From NCBI GenBank assembly GCA_030066715.1, contig JASJBC010000014.1:1-36750 (forward strand): 36,750 bases of DNA, in the 5' to 3' direction. The first letter of the stretch is position 1, and the number at the start of each line of letters is the position of its first letter. The DNA is from Acidimicrobiia bacterium (GTDB lineage Bacteria; Actinomycetota; Acidimicrobiia; Spongiisociales; UBA5794). A model generated the notes under the pieces. The model had not been told where the DNA came from. It ran no database searches and saw only the letters and a list, made by a program, of their open reading frames with translations. A program made the position numbers and the translations under genes. This document shows positions 15,872 through 24,988 of the stretch, in pieces.

Positions 15872-16743
15872 GTGCTCATCGCCTGTCGTCGTCTTCGGTC
15901 ACGCTCCGTGTACCAGTCGGTGAAGCGCGCAATCGGAACGCTGATCAGCAGGAACAGCACCGCAGCCGCTATGTAGCTGGTGTAGTTGAACGTACGTGCG
16001 TTGTAGATATCGGCCTCGGCGAGTCCCTCCCTCACCCCGAGCACGAAGACGAGAGCGACGTCCTTCTGCAGGCTGACGAGACCGTTCAACAGGGCCGGGA
16101 TCACGTTGCGGATCGCCTGTGGCACGATCACGAACCGCAGCGCCTGGACCTGCGTGAGCCCAATGGATCGAGCCGACATGCGCTGGCTCTCGTGTACCGA
16201 CTCGATGCCGGCCCGGTAGACCTCGGCGGTGTACGCCGAGTAGCTGATGACCAGAGCGGCCACGCCCCAGAAGATGCGCGAGGTTGGTACCCCACTGAGT
16301 TGCAGGGCCGGGACCCCAAACCCGAGCAGCAGGATCAGCAGCAGCATGGGGATGCCGCGAATCAGATCGATGTAGGTGACGACGATCGCCCGCAACGGAA
16401 AGAAGGCGGGCCCCCGGAGTGACCGGATCATCGCCAACACCAGGGCGAACACCAGGATCAGTACCTCGGCCACGAGGAACATCTGGATGTCGAGCCAGAA
16501 ACCGGAGAGGACGTCGGGGAAGGACTCCCGGAAATGGAACCAGGAGAAGAACTGGCGCTGGACCGTCGGCCAGGCCTCGGAGGTGAGGACGACCCACATA
16601 ATCAGCCCAACGACGATGATCGTCGAGCCGGCCGCGATCAGAGCGGCGCGTCCACCTTCCTCAGACGTCGACGGAGGACGCCGGGGCCACAGCGTCTGCG
16701 GGCCCCGGCGAACTACATCATCGATCTGGGAGTCGTCGGTGAT
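15868..16743 (-). CDS. Polar amino-acid ABC transporter permease (HisM/GlnP-type), probable ATC start
   Basis: EAA-type loop ...HESQRMSARSIGLTQVQALRFVIVPQAIRNVIPALLNG. Track start (16599) is inside TM1; the open frame continues to 16743 with no ATG/GTG/TTG, and GGAG (16750-16753) sits 6 nt before an ATC. Confidence 0.8.
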   Translation of the reverse strand: MTDDSQIDDVVRRGPQTLWPRRPPSTSEEGGRAALIAAGSTIIVVGLIMWVVLTSEAWPTVQRQFFSWFHFRESFPDVLSGFWLDIQMFLVAEVLILVFALVLAMIRSLRGPAFFPLRAIVVTYIDLIRGIPMLLLILLLGFGVPALQLSGVPTSRIFWGVAALVISYSAYTAEVYRAGIESVHESQRMSARSIGLTQVQALRFVIVPQAIRNVIPALLNGLVSLQKDVALVFVLGVREGLAEADIYNARTFNYTSYIAAAVLFLLISVPIARFTDWYTERDRRRRQAMST

Positions 16744-16746
16744 GGG

Positions 16747-17643
16747 TTACTCCGAGATGGTGACGATATCCCCGCCCTGAGCCAGCCACTCTGCCTCGAG
16801 TGCGTCGATCCGACCTTCGTTCTTCAACTCGGCCAGTGCGGCATTGACACATGACACCAGCGTGTTGCCTTCGGCAAACAACATGCCGTACTCATCGGGA
16901 TCCTGTGCCTTGGCCTCGAACTGGGCAACGATGACACCGTCGGCACCTTGCTCGGGGATCTGCACTGCGGTCATGAAGTACGCCGTGGGCAGGTCGACGA
17001 GGATTCCGTCGAGCTGACCGGCAACGAGCGATGCGATCGCATCGACGTTGTCGCCGTAGACCGACGCCTCGATGTTGGGCTCGATGACGTCCTCGATGAA
17101 GTCGAAGCTGGTCGTGCCGATCGCCGCGCCGAGCCTGGTGTCGGCGAGGCCCTCAAGCGAGTCCACACCGATCACGGCCGTGCCGGGCAGGCTCACCAGA
17201 GCTTGCCGGGTGGTGTAGTACGGGTCACTGAAGTCAACGACCTCTTCCCGGGTCTCGGTGATCGAGTACTGCTGGATGTTGAAGTCCCAGTCCTTCGGCC
17301 CCGGAGCGATGGCCTCGTCAAACTGAGTGCGGACGAAAACCACCTGGTCGTCCGAGAAGCCCATCTTGGCCGCCAACTCGTAGACCAGTGCCCCTTCAAA
17401 ACCGGTCTTCGACTCGGGAACGTCGAAGACGTCGTCGCCTACGCCCATCCACGGTGGGAACACCGGCTCGCCCGTCGCCACGGTGAGGGTGCCTGCGGTG
17501 ACGAGATTCAGATCCTCGAAGGCACAGGAAACGTCCTCGTCAACGGTGCCGGTCTCTTCATCACCACCACAAGCACCTGCCAGCAATGCCAGCGCCGCCA
17601 GCATCACCAACACACGTGCCCACGTCTTGCTGGTCGTGAACAT
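16747..17643 (-). CDS. Amino-acid ABC transporter substrate-binding protein
   Basis: 298 aa; lipobox-like LALLAGACGGDEETG; FEGALVYELAAKMGFSDDQVVFVRTQFDEAI, ADTRLGAAIGTTSFDFIED. Confidence 0.93.
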   Translation of the reverse strand: MFTTSKTWARVLVMLAALALLAGACGGDEETGTVDEDVSCAFEDLNLVTAGTLTVATGEPVFPPWMGVGDDVFDVPESKTGFEGALVYELAAKMGFSDDQVVFVRTQFDEAIAPGPKDWDFNIQQYSITETREEVVDFSDPYYTTRQALVSLPGTAVIGVDSLEGLADTRLGAAIGTTSFDFIEDVIEPNIEASVYGDNVDAIASLVAGQLDGILVDLPTAYFMTAVQIPEQGADGVIVAQFEAKAQDPDEYGMLFAEGNTLVSCVNAALAELKNEGRIDALEAEWLAQGGDIVTISE

Positions 17644-17694
17644 ATCTCCTCCAAAGATTGACGCCCGCGAGCATAGTGCCGACGCTCTGCAGCT

Positions 17695-18816
17695 TTAGTC
17701 TGCGGTGTCGAGCACCTCAGCCAATACATCGAGCACAGCGAGATCGGTAGTGGCATGGGGAGCCAGCCGCACCCAGTCACCCCGCTGCGACACGATCAAG
17801 TCGGCAGCATCGAGCCGCTGCGCCGTGACCGCAGCAGGTTCGGCGGGCATCCGGAACGAGAGGATCCCGGCACGCTCGGTGTCATCGTCCCAGGGAGCGA
17901 AGACGTCGCCGCCCGCACTCATTACGACTTCTTCGATGGCCTTCACGTTGTCTAGCACTGCGTCGTGGATCGTGGCTATCCCCTCGGATTCGATGAGGTC
18001 CACGGCCGCCTCGAGCGCCAGAGCGGCGAAGAATGGTGGGCCGCCGTCGTGAAAGCGCTCCGCATCGCCCCGGGCGGGATGCGGCGGCAGCTCGTCCCAA
18101 TCGAAAGAGTCCTCGACGCCCCACCATCCGGTGAGTGTCGAGTGCAGCATCTCGATCGAGCGCAACGACACCGCCATGAGACCGGTACCGAAGCCTGCGC
18201 GCAACCACTTGAGCCCGGTAGCCGCAACGACATCGGCGCGCCCGAGCGCCAAGTCGACACCGCCGAGCCCTTGGGCGGCGTCAACAACGAGGAGCGCGTC
18301 GTCGGCAAGCTCTCGGAGCGAACCGAGATCGGGACGGAACCCGGAGAGGTAGTCGACGGCGCTCACGGCAATTGCCCTCGTCTCGTCGTCCACGGCCTCG
18401 CTGAGAGCTCCCGCCGTCACTCGGCGATCGGGAATCTCGACCATCCTCACCTCCGGCCCTCCCATGCCGGCAGCCCGCAGCCACGGGTAGAGATTGGTCG
18501 GGAACTCGTGGGCAGGGACGACGATGTTGCCCCCAAACGGGGCGAGACCGAACGCAACATGAAAGAGAGCCGTGGAGGTATTGGGCACGACGGTGACCAA
18601 CTCGGGGGCAACACCGAGGAACCGGCTGTAGGTGCCCAGGGCGGCCTCGTAGGCGCCCAGCAGACTGGGACCGATCGGGCCGTCCGGCTCGGAGGACCGC
18701 AAATACGCGTCGGCCACAATTGTGCGCACTCGCCGCGAGGGTGGCCCGACGGCGGCAAAATCGAGATACCCGATCGGTTCAGAGAACTCGTTTAGATATG
18801 CATCGCTGACTGGCAT
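17695..18816 (-). CDS. Class V aminotransferase / cysteine desulfurase-like PLP enzyme
   Basis: From MPVSDAYLNEFSEPIGYLDFAAVGPPSRRV...; VTVVPNTSTALFHVAFGL, LLVVDAAQGLGGVDLALGRADVVAATGLKWLRAGFGTG (PLP Lys region). Confidence 0.88.
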   Translation of the reverse strand: MPVSDAYLNEFSEPIGYLDFAAVGPPSRRVRTIVADAYLRSSEPDGPIGPSLLGAYEAALGTYSRFLGVAPELVTVVPNTSTALFHVAFGLAPFGGNIVVPAHEFPTNLYPWLRAAGMGGPEVRMVEIPDRRVTAGALSEAVDDETRAIAVSAVDYLSGFRPDLGSLRELADDALLVVDAAQGLGGVDLALGRADVVAATGLKWLRAGFGTGLMAVSLRSIEMLHSTLTGWWGVEDSFDWDELPPHPARGDAERFHDGGPPFFAALALEAAVDLIESEGIATIHDAVLDNVKAIEEVVMSAGGDVFAPWDDDTERAGILSFRMPAEPAAVTAQRLDAADLIVSQRGDWVRLAPHATTDLAVLDVLAEVLDTAD

Positions 18817-18892
18817 CGCCGAGCAGGGTAGACCCGTGCCGGCGTGTTGCCGAAGCCTCAGGTAGGCACACACCCGTCCCTACAATCCGACG

Positions 18893-20437
18893 ATGCCGCT
18901 GCGGCCGACCACCACCATGTTGCTGCCCGTCGTCCTGCTTGCGGCATGCACCAACACCTCCACGTCGGGGCCGGCTCCCGGCGCGCCAACCACTGCCGCA
19001 GCCCTCGCACCGCTCCCGGAGGTGACGGCAACGACGGCGCCCGGCACTTCTGCACCACCGCCGACGACTTCCACCACTACGACGACGACAACACCGCCGA
19101 CGCTGGTGCCTGCTTCCAGCGTTGGTGAGCCTTGGGGCGAGGTTCCCGGGCTCACCATGTTTCGCGGGAACCCGACACACACGTTCTACGGGACCGGACC
19201 CGCCCCGGAGAGCCTCGGCGTGTTGTGGCGGTTCCCGGAAACGGCCATGTGCGGGACCTCGCCGGTGGGCGGTGAGTCAATTGTGTGGTGTGGAACGGGG
19301 TGGACGGGGCAACCTGTTGTCTGGGAGCGACCGGACGGCGTCACCGAAGTGATCTTTGGCGCCTATGACAAGAACATCCACTTCGTCGACGCGGCAACCG
19401 GGCTGAGGACTCGCCCCGACTTCTTCATGGGAGACATCATCAAGGGATCCGTCGTGCTCGATCCCGACGGTTACCCGCTCCTCTACGCAGGATCACGGGA
19501 CTCGCGCTACCGGATAATCGCTCTCGATAGGGAGACACCGACTGAGGTCTGGGGTCTCGAGGCGTCAGCGGTAGCCGGCATGTGGAACAACGACTGGGAC
19601 TCGAGCGCCGTGATCGTCGACGATCTCCTTCTTCTGGGAGGAGAAAACTCCTGGTGGTTTGCGGTAAAGCTGAACCGAGAACGGGACGAAACAGGATTGG
19701 TGAAGGTACAACCGGAGATTCTCTACTCGACCCCGATGTGGACCGAGGACCTGCTTCAGGCCGTCGGTCGTCAGCAATCCGTCGAAAGCTCGACGGCAGT
19801 GTTCGGCAACATCGCATACGTCGCCAACAGCGCCGGGCGAGTCGTCGGCATCGATCTCGAGGCAGACACACCGGCCGAGGAGCGCATCGTGTTCGACTTC
19901 TGGATGGGCGACGATGTCGATGCGTCGATCGTCATCGACGAGGACGGCATGCTGTACGTCGCCGCCGAAGTCGACCTCGAGACCAGCCGGGCGGCAGAAG
20001 TCGGCCAGCTCGTCAAGCTCGACCCCTCCCGTCCCGACGATCCGCTGGTGTGGAGTGTGGACGTCCCCACCGTCGATCAGACCGCCGGAGGCATTTGGGC
20101 CACCCCGGCGCTGTCGGAAGGCGTTCTCTATGCGCCGACCAACACCGGCGACCTCCTCGCGGTGGACACCGCCGACGGCACTGTGCTCTGGCGTGATGAC
20201 GTGGGCACGCACGCGTGGTCGTCTCCGGTGATATTGGACGAGACACTTCTGGTTGCGATCGACTGCGACGTCAACGCCGGCTTCCGGGCCTATGACATCT
20301 CGGAGCCGGAGGGACCCGTCGTTCGCTGGGAGTCCCGGGTCACCGGTGGGTGCATCGAATCCACCCCGGCGGTATGGAACGGCCATGTCTACGTCGGATC
20401 GAGAGACGGCTTCTTCTACGCGCTCGGAGAGAACTGA
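18893..20437 (+). CDS. Secreted lipoprotein with PQQ-type beta-propeller repeats
   Basis: 514 aa; MLLPVVLLAACTNTS lipobox; repeated propeller blades (GDLLAVDTADGTVLWRDDVGTHAWSSPVI; AVWNGHVYVGSRDGFFYALGEN). Confidence 0.85.
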   Translation: MPLRPTTTMLLPVVLLAACTNTSTSGPAPGAPTTAAALAPLPEVTATTAPGTSAPPPTTSTTTTTTTPPTLVPASSVGEPWGEVPGLTMFRGNPTHTFYGTGPAPESLGVLWRFPETAMCGTSPVGGESIVWCGTGWTGQPVVWERPDGVTEVIFGAYDKNIHFVDAATGLRTRPDFFMGDIIKGSVVLDPDGYPLLYAGSRDSRYRIIALDRETPTEVWGLEASAVAGMWNNDWDSSAVIVDDLLLLGGENSWWFAVKLNRERDETGLVKVQPEILYSTPMWTEDLLQAVGRQQSVESSTAVFGNIAYVANSAGRVVGIDLEADTPAEERIVFDFWMGDDVDASIVIDEDGMLYVAAEVDLETSRAAEVGQLVKLDPSRPDDPLVWSVDVPTVDQTAGGIWATPALSEGVLYAPTNTGDLLAVDTADGTVLWRDDVGTHAWSSPVILDETLLVAIDCDVNAGFRAYDISEPEGPVVRWESRVTGGCIESTPAVWNGHVYVGSRDGFFYALGEN

Positions 20438-21405
20438 TGGCTGCAAAGCGAACCAACGCAGGAATGGCCGTAGGGCAAGGGTTCATCGGGTTCGGTCTAC
20501 TCGCTGTTGGGGTAGCCGGGACCCTGGCCACCGTTCTCGGGTTCTTTGGCTCGACATGGTGGCTGTTCGATTTTGCGGCCAACTTCCGCGCTCACCTCGC
20601 AGTGGTACTGCTCCTCGTTGCGCTGGCCTATGCGCTTGTCTTCTCCAAGGCCACCGGGCTGTTCTTCATGGCGATGGCCATCATCAACGGCCTGATCGTC
20701 CTTCCGCTGTATCTGGGCAACCCCGAGCCGGCGGCTTCTGGAGACGACCTGACCATCGTCAGCTTCAACGTGGGACAGCGGCAATCCATCCGCGACCTCA
20801 CTTTCCGTTGGATCGACACGGTCGAGCCTGACGTCGTCGTTCTCGTCGACTCCACCGACGCATGGAACCAGGCGGTGGAGATGGCGGCGCCGTACAAGAT
20901 GCAGAACGACCTCCCCGTTGATCGCACCTACGGCATCACCGTCCTCGCCAGAGATGACCTGGAGACAGAGGTGCTGCGGATCTCGCAGGTGCGGGACGTT
21001 GCGGTCCGGGTCGAAGCCGCGATCGCGTCCCAGCCGGTTGTCATCTATGCAATCCAGTCACGACCCGCAAGCAACGAGTCTGACGCCGGATTGCGGGAGG
21101 ACTACTTCGCCGAGGTGACCCGGATGGCCAGGCAGGAGACCGATCCGACGATCATCGTGGGTGACTTCCAATCCACAACGTGGTCCCACCCTGTGAAGAA
21201 CCTCCTCTCCGAGGCCGACCTGGTCGACTCACTCTCCGGCTATGGGCTGCAATCGACGTGGCCGGCCGACCGCTGGGCCTTCTTCCGGCTTCCCTTCGAC
21301 CACCTCGTGCACAGCGAGGAGCTGACCACCATCGACAGGTATCTGGGCCCATCGTTCGGGCTCGAGCACCGACCGATCGTGGTCAAGCTCGGAATCGCAG
21401 CCTGA
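20437..21405 (+). CDS. Membrane-anchored endonuclease/exonuclease/phosphatase family protein
   Basis: MAAKRTNAGMAVGQGFIGFGLLAVG... three hydrophobic helices, then LTIVSFNVGQRQS..., DPTIIVGDFQSTTWSHPVKNLL, FDHLVHSEEL, LEHRPIVVKL. TGATG overlap with the propeller gene. Confidence 0.85.
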   Translation: MAAKRTNAGMAVGQGFIGFGLLAVGVAGTLATVLGFFGSTWWLFDFAANFRAHLAVVLLLVALAYALVFSKATGLFFMAMAIINGLIVLPLYLGNPEPAASGDDLTIVSFNVGQRQSIRDLTFRWIDTVEPDVVVLVDSTDAWNQAVEMAAPYKMQNDLPVDRTYGITVLARDDLETEVLRISQVRDVAVRVEAAIASQPVVIYAIQSRPASNESDAGLREDYFAEVTRMARQETDPTIIVGDFQSTTWSHPVKNLLSEADLVDSLSGYGLQSTWPADRWAFFRLPFDHLVHSEELTTIDRYLGPSFGLEHRPIVVKLGIAA

Positions 21406-21442
21406 TCCCCGGTCGGCACGGCGGGCACTACTCTCCCCTGCC

Positions 21443-23419
21443 ATGCTCTACGACTACACCTCCACCTCGGCCGATCTGGTCGACGAGATTGGCAACGACG
21501 CAATAGCCAAAGCGGATGACCTCGTGTCCAGGTCGGTCGCGTCCTCGCCGCGCTCCTGGGCGGACACCATCGCACCACTAGAGGCCGCAAGCGTCGTGCT
21601 CGGCGAAGCCTACGGACGTTCCCCTTTCATGGCCCGGGTACATCCCGACAAAGCGGTCCGCGACAAGGCAACTGAGGTGGAGGAGAGGCTCACCAAGTGG
21701 ACCACCGACCTCGTGTTCCGGACGGACCTCTACGCAGCCGTCCGCGAGTACAGCGAGACCGACGAGGCGGCGAGCCTGACGGGGACCAAGGCCCGCCTCA
21801 TCGAACACTGGATGCGTGACTTCCGCCGCGCCGGCCACGAGCTGGCCGAGGACGATCGGGCCGAGCTGCAGAGGCTCCAGCAGCGGCTCATCGAACTCCA
21901 GGTCGAGTATGCGAAGAACCTCGACGAATGGGAGGACTCCATCGAGGTCACCCGCGGCGACCTGGGCGGCCTCCCCGACGAGTACATCGACGGACTCAGC
22001 GAGGGATCGGAGCCGGGGAGGTTACAGGTCGGCATGGCCTATCCCGACTACATCCCCTTCATCGAGCAAGCCGAGCGACGGGACCTGCGCAGGGCCCTCC
22101 AGTTCAAGTTCTGGAACCGGGCCGCGGAGCAGAACAATCCGCTCCTCGCAGAAGCAGTCGAGCTCCGGCAGCAGATGGCAGCACTGTTCGGGCTGCCGAC
22201 CTGGGCGCACCACGCCATGGAACTCAAGATGGCGAAGACACCCGAGGCAGTCGCCGATTTCTACGCATCCATCGCTCCCCAGCTCTCCAAGAAGCGCGAC
22301 GAGGACATAGCGGTGATGACAGAGATGTTGCTCGGCGACACCGCTGCGCTTGCCGAGGATATCGGGGGCCGGGAACTCCAGTCGTGGGACAGCAACTACT
22401 ACACGACCCAACTGCGCAAGCGCGACTACGGGATCGATCAAAACGAAGTCGCCGCATACTTCCCGCTCGAACAAGTCGTGGCCGGGATGTTCGAGATCAC
22501 CGGTGAGGTCTTTGGTCTCGAGTACAGCCAGGTCGAGGACTCCAAGGCGTGGCACCCCGACGTCTACCTATACGAGATCCGTAACGCAGGGCAGAGCGAG
22601 CCGATCGCCTACTTCTACGCCGATCTCTTTCCCCGCGAGGGCAAATTCGGCCACGCAGCCGCATTCCCGCTGGTGACCGGTCACCGCCGAGCGGACGGTT
22701 CGTATGAGAAGCCGATCGCCGCCATCGTCGCCAACTTCACCAAGCCCACCGAATCGGCACCGTCCTTGCTCAAGCACGACGAAGCGCTCACTCTCTTCCA
22801 CGAGTTCGGCCACATCATCCACTTCTGCCTGACCACAGTGGACCTGGTCCGTTTCGCCGGCTTCGACACGGAGTGGGACTTTGTCGAGGCGCCCTCGCAG
22901 ATCATGGAGCATTGGATGTGGCAGCCTGAGGTGCTGCAGAGGTTCGCCCGACATCACAAGACGGATGAGGCGATCCCGGAGGATCTCGTCACCCGTCTCG
23001 TCGCCGCTCGGGACCTCAACGTCGGCCTGTTCACGATGCGGCAGATCTACCTGGGCCAGTTCGACATGAACCTGCATGGGGTGACGGGTGATGTCGACGT
23101 CGACGCGGCTTATCGCGCCGCCTACGAGCTCACCGGGTTCGAGTTCTTTGCCGGCACTCACTTCGGCGCCAGCTTTGGTCACCTCATGGGTGGCTACGAC
23201 GCCGGGTACTACGGCTATCTGTGGTCGAAGGTGTACGGCGACGACATGTTCTCTGTCTTTGCGAAGGAGGGTGTGCTCAGCCCCGACGTCGGAAGACGCT
23301 ATCGCGAAGAAGTACTGGCCAGGGGTTACTCCCGCGATGCCATCGACCATCTGCGTGCCTTCCTGGGTCGAGAGCCGTCGACCGATGCCTTCCTCGAGGA
23401 CCTCGGGCTGAAGGACTGA
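21443..23419 (+). CDS. M3 family zinc metallopeptidase (thimet/dipeptidyl carboxypeptidase-like)
   Basis: 658 aa; LFHEFGHIIHFCLT (HExxH), VEAPSQIMEHWMWQPEVL. Confidence 0.95.
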   Translation: MLYDYTSTSADLVDEIGNDAIAKADDLVSRSVASSPRSWADTIAPLEAASVVLGEAYGRSPFMARVHPDKAVRDKATEVEERLTKWTTDLVFRTDLYAAVREYSETDEAASLTGTKARLIEHWMRDFRRAGHELAEDDRAELQRLQQRLIELQVEYAKNLDEWEDSIEVTRGDLGGLPDEYIDGLSEGSEPGRLQVGMAYPDYIPFIEQAERRDLRRALQFKFWNRAAEQNNPLLAEAVELRQQMAALFGLPTWAHHAMELKMAKTPEAVADFYASIAPQLSKKRDEDIAVMTEMLLGDTAALAEDIGGRELQSWDSNYYTTQLRKRDYGIDQNEVAAYFPLEQVVAGMFEITGEVFGLEYSQVEDSKAWHPDVYLYEIRNAGQSEPIAYFYADLFPREGKFGHAAAFPLVTGHRRADGSYEKPIAAIVANFTKPTESAPSLLKHDEALTLFHEFGHIIHFCLTTVDLVRFAGFDTEWDFVEAPSQIMEHWMWQPEVLQRFARHHKTDEAIPEDLVTRLVAARDLNVGLFTMRQIYLGQFDMNLHGVTGDVDVDAAYRAAYELTGFEFFAGTHFGASFGHLMGGYDAGYYGYLWSKVYGDDMFSVFAKEGVLSPDVGRRYREEVLARGYSRDAIDHLRAFLGREPSTDAFLEDLGLKD

Positions 23420-23464
23420 GCGCCGAATCGGGAGTTCTCGCGGCAGCGTGCTGTAATCCGGGTC

Positions 23465-24397
23465 ATGCCGCTCTTCAAGCGCGGACAACCGCTCTCGGTA
23501 TGGCCACTCGTGATCTTCACGGCGTTTGCGTTCGGCTGTGGCGGGCTGCTTTCGAAAGGGTTGATCGACCGTGGCGTCGACTCGTTCACCGTCACCGCAG
23601 GACCGTTTCTGACTGCCGGTGTGGTGGCGTGGTTGGTCGCATGGATGAGCCACGACATCCGGCGCCGTGCCATCGGCCCGGGAATCCTGCTTGGGGTTTT
23701 CAACTCCTCGCTTCCCGCGTTGTTCTTCAACATCGGATTTGAGACCCTCACCGCAGGCCTGGTCACCCTCATCATCACGCTCGGACCGTCGGTTACGGCC
23801 GCAGTGGCACACCTCGTGTTCCCCGACGAGCGCTTCAATGCAATGAAAGGGCTGGGTCTCGCCGTTGCTCTCGGCGGCGTCGTGGCGCTGATCGCAGCTC
23901 CCGGGGTCATCGAGGGGGCCTCATACCGAGGGGCGCTGTGGACGACGGCCGGATCAATCCTCGCCGGGACCAGCGCTGTGGTGGCGCGCTGGTACGCAAT
24001 CCGGCACGGCGGTTTGGCTCTCATCCCGTCCCAACTGACCGCGGCAGGGTTGACCCCCTTGGTCGTCGCCGTATTCGTTGGGAGATCGCTCGTACCGGAC
24101 GGGGGCTTCGCCGGCGGCGACATCCCAATCATGGTGTTGATCGGCGTCGTTGGCTCCTATCTCGGTTTCCGCTCGATGATGCTGGCCAATGAGCGTGGGA
24201 CCACGGGACAGGTCTCGATGATCGCCTACCTGATCCCGCTGGTCGGCGTGACTGGAGGCATAATCTTCTTCGCCGAGAGGCTGACGCCGTGGATAGTGCT
24301 TGGCGGGGCGATGATCCTCACCGGAGTTGCCCTCGGTGGCCGCGCCAGCGCTCCGACAATCGCCGGCGTCAGGGCTTGGTCAAAGCGGGCTGGGTAG
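23465..24397 (+). CDS. DMT superfamily (EamA) transporter
   Basis: 310 aa with about ten hydrophobic helices and EamA duplications; LVTLIITLGPSVTAAVAHLVFPDERFNAMKGLGLAVALGGVVALI. Confidence 0.88.
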   Translation: MPLFKRGQPLSVWPLVIFTAFAFGCGGLLSKGLIDRGVDSFTVTAGPFLTAGVVAWLVAWMSHDIRRRAIGPGILLGVFNSSLPALFFNIGFETLTAGLVTLIITLGPSVTAAVAHLVFPDERFNAMKGLGLAVALGGVVALIAAPGVIEGASYRGALWTTAGSILAGTSAVVARWYAIRHGGLALIPSQLTAAGLTPLVVAVFVGRSLVPDGGFAGGDIPIMVLIGVVGSYLGFRSMMLANERGTTGQVSMIAYLIPLVGVTGGIIFFAERLTPWIVLGGAMILTGVALGGRASAPTIAGVRAWSKRAG

Positions 24398-24988
24398 ATC
24401 CGCCCATCCCCACGGCATGTCGGGGATGGTCCACATCTGATCGGGCTCAAACTCGACCCAGTCCCGGTCCCACCACCAGTCACCGGACTCCAACATCGCC
24501 CCCACCTCTTTGCCCAGTTCGAGGATCCGCCGCACTTCGATGAGGGTGAAGCGACCTTCGTCGTGGCGACGCCACAGGAGATCGATGTCCTTGAACTGCC
24601 AATCGCCTTCCGGGTCGACCCAGATATCCAGCTCGAGGTCCTGTGTATCGAAGCCGATCTCGGTTCGCGCAAACGGCGCCTCGAAGTTCAGGTACCAGCC
24701 ACGAAACTTGCGGTCGACGCCGTCCCAGAAGTGCCAGACCGCATAGGGATCGCTCGGCCGCTGCACCATCAACGCACCGTTGCCCTGCCATGCGCTGAAG
24801 CTGTGCCACGGGTGACGCCCATCGGGTGTCGGCCAGTCACCGTCGGGGAAGTGAAACGGTGAACCCTCAGGCGAGTAGGTGACCAGCTGCTCCCCGTCAT
24901 CGACAACGACGATGACCATCCAGCCCAGCCAGGGTCGTCCGTGCACTATCTGTCTCCGGACTATCGGCTGGCCTCGCTCCCAACTCAC
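24380..24988 (-). CDS. DUF402 domain-containing protein
   Basis: VSWERGQPIVRRQIVHGRPWLGWMVIVVVDDGEQLVTYSPEGSPFHFPDGDWP..., GWYLNFEAPFARTEIGFDTQDLELDIWVDPEGDWQFKDIDLL. Likely GTG start at 24988. Confidence 0.8.
   Translation of the reverse strand: MSWERGQPIVRRQIVHGRPWLGWMVIVVVDDGEQLVTYSPEGSPFHFPDGDWPTPDGRHPWHSFSAWQGNGALMVQRPSDPYAVWHFWDGVDRKFRGWYLNFEAPFARTEIGFDTQDLELDIWVDPEGDWQFKDIDLLWRRHDEGRFTLIEVRRILELGKEVGAMLESGDWWWDRDWVEFEPDQMWTIPDMPWGWADLPSPL

Noticed and set aside
22568-23812. 414-aa minus-strand ORF
   Set aside because: Antisense to the M3 peptidase with its HExxH motif in the plus frame.
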